Shown in pieces: positions 24,716-32,349 of a DNA stretch of 50,773 nt. The notes beneath the pieces were generated by a model. It ran no database searches. It had not been told where the DNA came from and saw only the letters and a list, made by a program, of their open reading frames with translations. The stretch lies in assembly GCA_020846145.1 (NCBI GenBank), contig JADLEL010000061.1, forward strand, positions 1 through 50,773. The letters are read 5' to 3'. The first letter of the stretch is position 1, and the number at the start of each line of letters is the position of its first letter. Source of the DNA: Pirellulales bacterium (lineage in GTDB: Bacteria; Planctomycetota; Planctomycetia; Pirellulales; Thermoguttaceae). A program made the translations under genes and the position numbers.

Positions 24716-26542
24716 ATGTCCCCCCACGCCTATTCCTTTACCCATCTTCCGGTCGGCTCGGCTGGAGTTCGCTTCCGGTTGAGAGTTATTGCCGCCCTTC
24801 TTCTCGGCTTCTCGACGACGAGCGGGTCTGCTGATGCCCAGTCGAATTTGCCCGCTTCGGGTTGGCGGGCCGCACAGGCCGGGCCTGTATCGCCAGGCAT
24901 TTCGTCCCGCTCTTCGGAAACGGCCGCCCCGCCGAAAGACGGCTGGCGTCCGCGTTCGACGCCGGTTGGCGAAGTTCAATCCGCGTCCTACCAGGAGCCG
25001 GTCCCCGGCGCGGTTCGCCCGGCGAATCTCCGCAGCGTAAGCGCGGAATCGATTTTTGACGATCCGCCGCAAGTCAAAAAGCCGCGAATCCTGGATTGGC
25101 AGCCCCAATCGGCGCAGTCGATCGCCGCGCGGCGATCTCCGGCGGCGGCGCGCTCGGCGGCCATTCCACCGCACGCATCGCGGGCGAATCGGGGCGTGGC
25201 GCGGACGGCGTACGAGTTCGAGGATCCGCCCGCCGGTAGTTCGCGCGCGTCCGCGGGGGCCGATTCCAGTCCGGAGCCGATTCCGACCCCCGAACCGATT
25301 CCCACGCCCCGGCCGATCCCGTCGAATTCGGAACCGATTTACGACGATCCTTCCGAAATCGTCTCCGACGGCGATGTCGAGGGCGAGATCGACCTGGGAG
25401 ACGAGGACTGCGGCTGCTGCGAAGATTGCGGACACTGCACCTGCATCCGCTGCTGCCGGCCGTTCGCGGGGAAGCTTTGGGTCCGCGGCGAATATCTGCT
25501 CTGGTGGTCGCCGGGCTACGATGTGCCGCCGCTGCTGACGACCAGCAGCAGCACCAACTTCAGCACCGCCGGGCAACTCGGCCAAAGCGGCACTTCGATC
25601 CTTTACGGCAACGACCAGTTCGGCGGCGAAACCCGCTCGGGAATTCGCATCGGCATGGGCTATTTGCTCATGCCATGCCGCGACGTTTCGATCGAAGGCT
25701 ACTATACGACCACGGGCACGCTGACCAGTTCCTTCGCGGCGAACTCGACCACGGTTCCCGTCCTCGCGCGGCCGTACCAGGATATTTCGAGTTACACGCA
25801 GGGGCAGGCGGCGCACATCATCGCGTTTCCGGGCGAGGCGTCGGGAACGGTGTCGATCACCGCCAGCAGCGAATACAGTTCGGCCGAAGCGCTCGTCCGC
25901 CGCAAGATGCGCGACGAGCACAATTACCACCTCGATTTCCTCTGGGGATATCGCTACGCCCGGCTCGCGGAAGATTTGCGGATCGTGGAATCGCAGACGA
26001 TCCTCGGTCCGCGAATGCCCTTCCCCGAAAGCACGCTGCTCGGCATCAGCGACGTCTTCGACGTCAACAACGAGTTCAACGGCGGGCAATTCGGATTCGC
26101 CTTTTCGGAACAATATCGCCGCTGGACTTTGGACGTGGTGGCGAAGCTGGCCGTCGGCAACACGCATACCCAGGTCAACATCAACGGCGCCACCTCGCGC
26201 ACCGGAGTGGGAGGCGTGCCCAACGCAATGCTCACCTACACCGGCGGCGTACTGGCGCAGCCCACGAACATCGGCCTCTACGAGACCGACAGCATCACGG
26301 TGATTCCCGAATTGGGCGTCAAATTGGGATTCCACCTCAATCGGCGGATGAAGCTTTCGGCGGGCTATAACTTCATCTATTGGAGCAAAGTCGCGCGGCC
26401 GGGCGATCAGATCGACACCAACATCAACAGTTCGCAGATTCCCCCCGGCACGCTGGGCGGCGCGGCCTTCCCGCAATATCCCAACAAAACCACCGATTTC
26501 TGGATGCAAGGGATCACGGCGGGCTTGGAATATCGGTTCTGA
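24716..26542 (+). CDS. BBP7-family outer-membrane beta-barrel protein
   Basis: 608 residues from the ATG at 24716, preceded by GGAG at 8 bases; a GTG at 24671 lacks this. A long N-terminal linker (to ~230) is rich in Pro and Ser with PEPIPTPEPIPTPRPIP. It is followed by a striking Cys cluster CGCCEDCGHCTCIRCC, then the BBP7 barrel beginning FAGKLWVRGEYLLWWSPG and ending in GITAGLEYRF with a C-terminal aromatic, as in outer-membrane barrels. This family is a hallmark of Planctomycetes. The Cys cluster may cross-link to the proteinaceous wall; that is inference. Confidence 0.9.
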   Translation: MSPHAYSFTHLPVGSAGVRFRLRVIAALLLGFSTTSGSADAQSNLPASGWRAAQAGPVSPGISSRSSETAAPPKDGWRPRSTPVGEVQSASYQEPVPGAVRPANLRSVSAESIFDDPPQVKKPRILDWQPQSAQSIAARRSPAAARSAAIPPHASRANRGVARTAYEFEDPPAGSSRASAGADSSPEPIPTPEPIPTPRPIPSNSEPIYDDPSEIVSDGDVEGEIDLGDEDCGCCEDCGHCTCIRCCRPFAGKLWVRGEYLLWWSPGYDVPPLLTTSSSTNFSTAGQLGQSGTSILYGNDQFGGETRSGIRIGMGYLLMPCRDVSIEGYYTTTGTLTSSFAANSTTVPVLARPYQDISSYTQGQAAHIIAFPGEASGTVSITASSEYSSAEALVRRKMRDEHNYHLDFLWGYRYARLAEDLRIVESQTILGPRMPFPESTLLGISDVFDVNNEFNGGQFGFAFSEQYRRWTLDVVAKLAVGNTHTQVNINGATSRTGVGGVPNAMLTYTGGVLAQPTNIGLYETDSITVIPELGVKLGFHLNRRMKLSAGYNFIYWSKVARPGDQIDTNINSSQIPPGTLGGAAFPQYPNKTTDFWMQGITAGLEYRF

Positions 26543-26609
26543 GATAAGGCGCCTTCGCGGACGGTAAAAAGCCGATTTTTTTAATCGCAAATTGGTAATT
26601 GTGAATTGC

Positions 26610-26814
26610 GTAAGCGTTCACGCCCCGGTCGGGGACTGGTCCATTTTTCGGCGTGAAAACGAATTTTGTGGACAAACGGTAGGCCGAAAACATGGACCTG
26701 TCCCCTTCCCGCGGCGCGAGGGGGACAGTCCCATTTTCGCGGCGATTAAGCACATTTACGGCACCATAATCTTTTATGCCGCGAAAATCGGGACAGTCCC
26801 CTGTGAACGGTTAC
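26610..26814 (+). mobile_element. miniature IS66-like element, copy E (nested)
   Basis: 205 bp, ends GTAAGCGTTCAC and GTGAACGGTTAC. Flanks TGAATTGC and TAAATTGC match at 7 of 8. Removing it rejoins GCAAATTGGTAATTG-TGAATTGCAAT, which equals the tract at about 641-672, so it has inserted into a pre-existing dispersed repeat. Confidence 0.85.
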
Positions 26815-26935
26815 TAAATTGCAATATGAGCGACAAGCATCCCTGTGGAGCAAATCCTGCTTCGCCGTGTCCTCCGTGTCTCCGTGGTCAATTATTGCGA
26901 GAAATGCGGGCGAAGCCGCAAGCGGCTGGATCGTT

Positions 26936-28726
26936 TTATTCTTCCACCGCCTCCGCCACGATCGCGTCCGGCGGATTTTCCCGCGGCGGAACGCTTGGCG
27001 GCAACGGCCGCGGCCACGGCGATTGAAAGTTCCCCCCCACCCGCCCCGCGAAGCTGTCGAAATTGCCCACCGCGCTCGCGAACAGCACGAATCCGGCCAG
27101 CGCGTAGCCGCCCGTGCCCAGCGCGTACGCCGCGGGCAGCACCGCTTCGCGATGGAAAACGCCGCTTTCGACATAAGCTATGTCGGGAAAGGCCAGCAGG
27201 AACGGAATCAAGCCGGCGATGATGATTTGCACTCCATCACCGCCCCCGCCCCCGATCAGCACCACCATGCAGCAAAACAGGTATCCTCCGCCCACGAAAA
27301 CTAGCGTCGCCAGCGTGGCGGCCATGGCCTTGAGCGAAGTCTTGCACCACAGCGAATAGAGTACGCCCAGGCTGGAAACGAAAAAGGCGAGGACGAGCAG
27401 CGTGCCGAGTTGAAAGAATATCGCCGCGATAAAGCCCGGCTCCAGCGACACGGCCGCACCCCAGATGACCGCCAGCAGGAAGAATATCCACCGCGCGGCG
27501 TAAAGATTGCCCGCCACCTTGCTCCACACGATCTCCCGCGGCGTAAGCGGCGTGCTCAAAAGCGAAATCCAGCAATCGCGCTCCTTCTCCGAAGTGATCG
27601 CGCCGGCCGCGCGGGCGGCCATAATGAGCAAAGCCCCGCAGCAAAGCGTCGTGCTCATGAACGTGGTGAATTGGAGAAAATCCTGATGCCGGTTGGCGTA
27701 ACTCCGCCAAGACGCCCGCTGGAACGATTCCCAATAATAATACTCGGTGAATCCCAGCACGGCCAGCACGATGATGCCCATCAGCACGTATCCCAGCTTG
27801 CCCAACTTGCTGGCGGCTGGCTCGGCGAAGAGTTCTTTCCAGATCATGGGCCGGTCGCTCACGCCGGGCCGCAGCCATTGCAGCCGCAGGCGGCGTTTCT
27901 TCTCGCCCGCGCCGCGATTTTTCAAATGCACCCGCCGCACCGCCAGGGTCGAGGCGATGATGCCCGCCAGGCAGACGATGCCCTGATTTCGCGCCATTTC
28001 GCCGAGCAAGCCCCACGCCGCGCGGACCTGCACGCCGCTGGCCCAGGTGAGGATGTTGGAGAATACCCAAAACGGATTCGTCGCCAGGAGTTCCCCGTTG
28101 ATGCTATCCAAGAGCGTGCTGGAAAGCACGCTACGGTTGCAAAGGTAGAGGATCGGCGGAATCACCAGCCACACGAAGACCAGCAAATACGCCCGCACCA
28201 CCGCCTCGCGCGCGCGGGCCGACCAGACCGAGACGGTGATCGAGAGAATCGAGACCGTGAGCATGGTGCTGATGGTGATGAGATAGAGCATCGCGAGGGC
28301 CTCGGGCGCGATCCCGCCCATCAGCATGGCCAGCGCGAGAATCGGCAATCCGACCAGCGTCAGGTAGGCGATCTGCACGAGCCGCGCGAATAGTTTTCCC
28401 AGCACGATTTCCGCGTTGCTAAGCTGCGTGACGAACAGGTGCTCGATCGTCTTCCGCTCGCGTTCCGTGGCGATCGTGCCCGCCGACATCGCCGGACCGA
28501 GGCCCACGACCAACAGCAGTTGCAGGATCGAGAACGCCACGAAAAAACTATAGGAGAAGCGGGCGAGCGTGGCGATATCCGCCTCCCGATTGGAAAAGGC
28601 GCTGTCGTTGTAGATCATCAGCAGGCACAACAGCAGCACCACGGCGTAGAGCGCGCGGATCACGAAATACCGCGTCCGCCGGGCGCTGGTTACCATTTCC
28701 AGAAAGAACATCGGACCGGGCAGCAT
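26936..28726 (-). CDS. ABC-2 type transporter permease
   Basis: 596 residues with two clusters of membrane helices (first six about 20-275, then about 310-530). Signature regions: GPMFFLEMVTSARRTRYFV at the start, GPAMSAGTIATERERKTIEHLFVTQLS (ABC-2 cytoplasmic motif) and later SEKERDCWISLLSTPLTPREIVWSK, a repeat of the same motif. This duplicated layout is common in planctomycete ABC-2 permeases. No ATPase gene is adjacent, so its partner is elsewhere. Possible substrates are polysaccharide or other export cargo. No start other than 28726 is better supported. Confidence 0.8.
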   Translation of the reverse strand: MLPGPMFFLEMVTSARRTRYFVIRALYAVVLLLCLLMIYNDSAFSNREADIATLARFSYSFFVAFSILQLLLVVGLGPAMSAGTIATERERKTIEHLFVTQLSNAEIVLGKLFARLVQIAYLTLVGLPILALAMLMGGIAPEALAMLYLITISTMLTVSILSITVSVWSARAREAVVRAYLLVFVWLVIPPILYLCNRSVLSSTLLDSINGELLATNPFWVFSNILTWASGVQVRAAWGLLGEMARNQGIVCLAGIIASTLAVRRVHLKNRGAGEKKRRLRLQWLRPGVSDRPMIWKELFAEPAASKLGKLGYVLMGIIVLAVLGFTEYYYWESFQRASWRSYANRHQDFLQFTTFMSTTLCCGALLIMAARAAGAITSEKERDCWISLLSTPLTPREIVWSKVAGNLYAARWIFFLLAVIWGAAVSLEPGFIAAIFFQLGTLLVLAFFVSSLGVLYSLWCKTSLKAMAATLATLVFVGGGYLFCCMVVLIGGGGGDGVQIIIAGLIPFLLAFPDIAYVESGVFHREAVLPAAYALGTGGYALAGFVLFASAVGNFDSFAGRVGGNFQSPWPRPLPPSVPPRENPPDAIVAEAVEE

Positions 28727-28869
28727 GGGAACCCCTCCAAACCCGGCGGTTTTGGTTTCTACCGATCGATATTATCGGGAAAGCCCCGCAGGGTGCTTTC
28801 CGCCGATTCTACCATCGAAAGGGTAAAAGGGGAACCTGCTTGGGTTGCAAAAAATCTTCAGTGCTCCCG

Positions 28870-30513
28870 CTAGAGAATAAAATCCGTGTGCAAAAAGCTC
28901 GACCGCCGTTCGGCGACGATTTGGCGGATCATTTCGCGGCTCTCCTCTCGGGCTTGCGCGGCGACCAGCGAGCGGATGGAGAAACACCGCAGGGCATCGC
29001 TCACGGAAAGGGTTGCTTCGGCGGAATCCTTGCGGCCGGTGAACGGGAGCGTATCCGGGCCGCGCTGGCACTGGCAGTTGAGGTTGATGCGGCAGACCTG
29101 GTTGGCCAGCGGATCGATCAGTTCGGCCATCTTGCGGGAATCGCGCCCGAAGAGGCTCACTTGCTGACCGTAGTTCGAGTTTGCGACGAAATCGAGGAAC
29201 TCTCGTTCGTCGCGGTACGGGCAGACGGGCACGATCGGGCCGAATTGCTCTTTCGAAAAGAGTTCCGCGGCGGGCGAGACGGGATACGGCACGGCGGGGA
29301 AAAAGAGCGTCTCGCAAAATGTTCCGCCGCCGGGATTGACGACCTTCGCGCCTTTTGCCAGCGCGTCGTCGAGATAGGCCCGCATCGATTTCACTTTGTC
29401 GAACTCCGGCAGCGGGGTGAGCTTGACGTCTTTCTCCCAGGGCATGCCGATGGGCAAATTGCCCACGGCGGCGGAAAATTTCTCCAGGAATCCTTCCGCG
29501 ACCGACTCGTGAACGAAGAGGATTTTGAGCGCGGTGCAGCGCTGGCCGTTGAAACTAAGCGCGCCGGCCAGGCATTCGGCGACGGCCAGATCGAGATCGG
29601 CGTCGGGCATGACGAGCGCGGGATTTTTCGCGTCCAGTCCGAGGATGCAGCGCATGCGGTGCGGGCGGGGATGCTGGTGCTTGAGCACGTCGGCCACGCG
29701 GCTGGAGCCGATGAACGCGAGCACGTCGATCCGCCCGGATTGCATGATGGGGCCGACGATTTGCGAGCCTTGGCCGTAGATGAAATTGACCGCGCCCGGC
29801 GGAAAGCTTTCGCAAAATGCCTCGAGTAGCGGCTGATGCAGCAGCGCGCCGAACTTGGGCGGCTTGACGACGACCGTATTGCCCATGATGAGCGCGGGAA
29901 TGAGCGTGGTGTAGGTTTCGTTCAGCGGATAATTGAACGGTCCCATCGAGAGGCACACGCCCAAGGGCGCGCGGCGGACCTGCGCGATCGTGCCGCCGTC
30001 GAGGCTGAAGCGGGAGTTCGTGCGATCGCAATCCTTCAAGGCTTCGATGGTGCGGCGGATGTACTCGACCGTGCGGTCGAACTCCTTGCGGCTGTCGTCG
30101 AGGCTTTTGCCGATTTCCCACATGAGAAGTTTGACGACCTCGTCGCGGACTTCGATCATCCGGGCGACGAAATGCTCGACGGCGTCGATGCGCTCCGAAA
30201 CGCTCATCGTGGGCCATTTGCCCCGCCCGTGGTCCCACGCCATTTCGGCGGCGTCGAGGCCGGCAAGGGCCGCCGCTTCGTCCATCTGCGGCACGTGTCC
30301 GAGGACCGTCCGCGAGAGCGCGCCGTTCCGCCGCAGGCAAATCGGCGAACTGATTTCGTGCACCGGCCCTTTCCACTCGCGCAATTCGCCGCCGATGAGA
30401 TACATTCGCTCGTAGGATTTCGCATCCACGCGGAATTCCGGCGGAATCCGTTCGGGTGCGGGAAAGGCCGCTTCCAGGCGGGCGGAGAGGGCGGCGGGAT
30501 CGAGGGAGGGCAT
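28870..30513 (-). CDS. gapN: NADP-dependent glyceraldehyde-3-phosphate dehydrogenase (GapN-type ALDH)
   Basis: 547 residues from the ATG at 30513 (MPSLDPAALS); the 54-residue upstream extension lacks family similarity. ALDH superfamily, GapN branch: GPFNYPLNE with Asn194, cofactor loop GSS, catalytic Cys326 in FNGQRCTALK, and late FSKEQFGPIVPV. The general-base Glu of LELGGK is absent: the segment reads LGLDAKNPALV (291-301). This may be a known feature of this branch. It would oxidise GAP directly to 3-phosphoglycerate, making NADPH. Its own transcription start region is next to miniature element F. Confidence 0.8.
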   Translation of the reverse strand: MPSLDPAALSARLEAAFPAPERIPPEFRVDAKSYERMYLIGGELREWKGPVHEISSPICLRRNGALSRTVLGHVPQMDEAAALAGLDAAEMAWDHGRGKWPTMSVSERIDAVEHFVARMIEVRDEVVKLLMWEIGKSLDDSRKEFDRTVEYIRRTIEALKDCDRTNSRFSLDGGTIAQVRRAPLGVCLSMGPFNYPLNETYTTLIPALIMGNTVVVKPPKFGALLHQPLLEAFCESFPPGAVNFIYGQGSQIVGPIMQSGRIDVLAFIGSSRVADVLKHQHPRPHRMRCILGLDAKNPALVMPDADLDLAVAECLAGALSFNGQRCTALKILFVHESVAEGFLEKFSAAVGNLPIGMPWEKDVKLTPLPEFDKVKSMRAYLDDALAKGAKVVNPGGGTFCETLFFPAVPYPVSPAAELFSKEQFGPIVPVCPYRDEREFLDFVANSNYGQQVSLFGRDSRKMAELIDPLANQVCRINLNCQCQRGPDTLPFTGRKDSAEATLSVSDALRCFSIRSLVAAQAREESREMIRQIVAERRSSFLHTDFIL

Positions 30514-30754
30514 AATGGATTCCCTGCTTGCGTGGTTTGATTTTTTCGGGATATGGTCAACAATAACTTTCCGGTTTTGCATTTTCAAAGGGGGGTGCGC
30601 CATTCGCGGGGTGGGCCTCGCACGAAAAAAACCGCTCTCCTTCGAAAAAAGTGGCGGGCGACGAGCATTCTGCAATGAGCCATTTTTTTGTTCCCGATCC
30701 TTTTTTGGCCGCTATCTCGCAAAAATGCCGGTTTTGAGTTAAGATAAATATGAT

Positions 30755-30959
30755 GTAAGCGTTCACGCCCCGGTCGGGGACTGGTCCATTTTTCGGCGTG
30801 AAAACGTATTTTGCGGACAAACGGTAGGCCGAAAACATGGACCTGTCCCTTTCCCGCGGCGCGAGGGGGACAGTCCCATTTTCGCGGCGATTAAGCACTT
30901 TTGCGGCGCCTTCATCTTTTGCGCCGCGAAAATCGGGACAGTCCCCCGTGAACGGTTAC
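30755..30959 (+). mobile_element. miniature IS66-like element, copy F
   Basis: 205 bp, ends GTAAGCGTTCAC and GTGAACGGTTAC. Flanks AATATGAT (30747-30754) and AATATGAC (30960-30967) agree at 7 of 8. It sits between divergent gapN and DUF58 genes, leaving 53 bp to the DUF58 start, in which no promoter is obvious. Confidence 0.85.
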
Positions 30960-31012
30960 AATATGACTATCTACGGAATTGAAACCGGGCAACTTCGATC
31001 GATCCTATTAAA

Positions 31013-32248
31013 ATGGGCCGTTCCTTTTTCCTTACCAAGTGGTTGCGATCGCACACCGCCCTTTGTAGGGAGGGATGGGTTTACCTGACGATCATGGTCT
31101 TGGTGTTTGCCGGAGCGATGGTCAAGGAGGTGAATCTGCTTCTGCTGCTGGGAGGGATGATGCTCGGACCGCTATTATTTAACTGGCGGGCCGTGCATCT
31201 CACGCTCAAGGGCCTCGAATTTCAGCGAAAGAGTCCGCACGCGGTTTGCGCCGGCGATCCGTTGACCGTCGGCATGAGGCTCCTCAACAAGCGGAAGCAT
31301 TTCAGTTCCTGGGCGATAACCGTCGAGGAACAAATCCAGCGGCAATCGGACGGCGCGCACAACCATTCGCTCTGGAGCCACGCCAACCGGGAAAAACCAT
31401 CGAAGACGGCGGTTTATTTCCCCTACGTGCCGGCCGGCCAGGAGCGCACGGGAACGTACCGCGGCCGGTTGTTCGAGCGGGGAAAATACGAACTCGGTCC
31501 GGTGCGAATTTCGACGCGGTTTCCCTTCGGACTGTTCGGCCGCACGATCAGCATCGACGCGCTCGACGCGCTCTACGTTTATCCCCGGCTGGGCCGGCTG
31601 ACGCGGAATTGGGTCGAACGGCATCGCCGGGCGCTGGCCGGCGCCGACCGCCGCGAGCGCCGCCCCGGGCCGGAGGGCGATTTCTTCGGCGTCCGCGAGT
31701 GGCGCAGCGGAGACGGCATGCGGTACATTCACTGGCGCTCTTCGGCCCGCACGGGCAAACTCGTCGTGCGGCAGTTCGAGCAGCCCCGCAACCGCGACGT
31801 GGCGATCTTGCTGGACCTGTGGCGGTCCGAGAAACCGACCGCCGCCGAGCGCGAGACCGTCGAACTGGCCGTCAGTTTCGCCGCCACGGTCGTGGCCGAT
31901 CTCTGCCGCCGCGGCGGGAGCAAGGTGCATCTGGCGACCTACAACGAGAAGCCGCATTGTCTGGGCGGCGCGGCCGCGGCGGCCTTGATGCAGGACATGA
32001 TGAAGATTCTCGCCGTCCTCGAAAGCCGCGCGGACGACTGCCTGCCCGCGCTCATCGAGCATGCCTTGGGCCGGATCGCTTCGGGCACGGAGATCATCCT
32101 GGTTTCCACGCGGCCCGTCGATCTGAACGATGCCGCGCGGTTCGCGTCCCTGTATTCCGATCCCCACCGCCGCCGCACGGCGAGCCGCATCCGCGCCATC
32201 GATGCCTCGAGCGCGGAGTTGAAGTATTTTTTCGATGTGGAAACTTAG
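31013..32248 (+). CDS. DUF58 protein
   Basis: 411 residues. Two N-terminal helices (about 22-60), then a beta domain, then the DUF58 signature FFGVREWRSGDGMRYIHWRSS..GKLVVRQFE and a C-terminal von-Willebrand-like fold. DUF58 proteins normally pair with a MoxR ATPase and a transglutaminase-domain membrane protein. Here the transglutaminase gene follows, but no MoxR precedes. The stop codon lies at the first unit of a heptamer array. No strong ribosome site is seen upstream of the ATG. Probable membrane-associated protein-folding or assembly role. Confidence 0.8.
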   Translation: MGRSFFLTKWLRSHTALCREGWVYLTIMVLVFAGAMVKEVNLLLLLGGMMLGPLLFNWRAVHLTLKGLEFQRKSPHAVCAGDPLTVGMRLLNKRKHFSSWAITVEEQIQRQSDGAHNHSLWSHANREKPSKTAVYFPYVPAGQERTGTYRGRLFERGKYELGPVRISTRFPFGLFGRTISIDALDALYVYPRLGRLTRNWVERHRRALAGADRRERRPGPEGDFFGVREWRSGDGMRYIHWRSSARTGKLVVRQFEQPRNRDVAILLDLWRSEKPTAAERETVELAVSFAATVVADLCRRGGSKVHLATYNEKPHCLGGAAAAALMQDMMKILAVLESRADDCLPALIEHALGRIASGTEIILVSTRPVDLNDAARFASLYSDPHRRRTASRIRAIDASSAELKYFFDVET

Positions 32249-32347
32249 TGGTCGGTGGTCGGTGGACAGTGGACAGTGAAGTGTGGAGAGTGGAGAGTGA
32301 AGAGCGTACAGGAAACACAAATCTATCCCCTATCCCCCATCCCCTAC
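32245..32347. repeat. heptanucleotide array
   Basis: Period-7 units GTGGTCG, GTGGACA, GTGGAGA and GTGAAGA run from the DUF58 stop codon to about 32306, then a C-rich part (TATCCCC units) follows up to the next start codon. It resembles the short tandem heptamer repeats described in cyanobacteria. Confidence 0.65.
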
Positions 32348-32349
32348 TA

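Noticed and set aside
24626..26590. 654-residue minus-strand frame over the BBP7 gene
   Set aside because: Antisense shadow caused by high GC3; the plus-strand product has a signal region, the BBP7 motifs and a barrel-type C-terminus.
31246..32349. A 1166-residue frame covering DUF58 and the transglutaminase
   Set aside because: The first 368 codons are an out-of-frame shadow of the DUF58 gene, rich in Arg, with no domain; the real start is the ATG at 32350.
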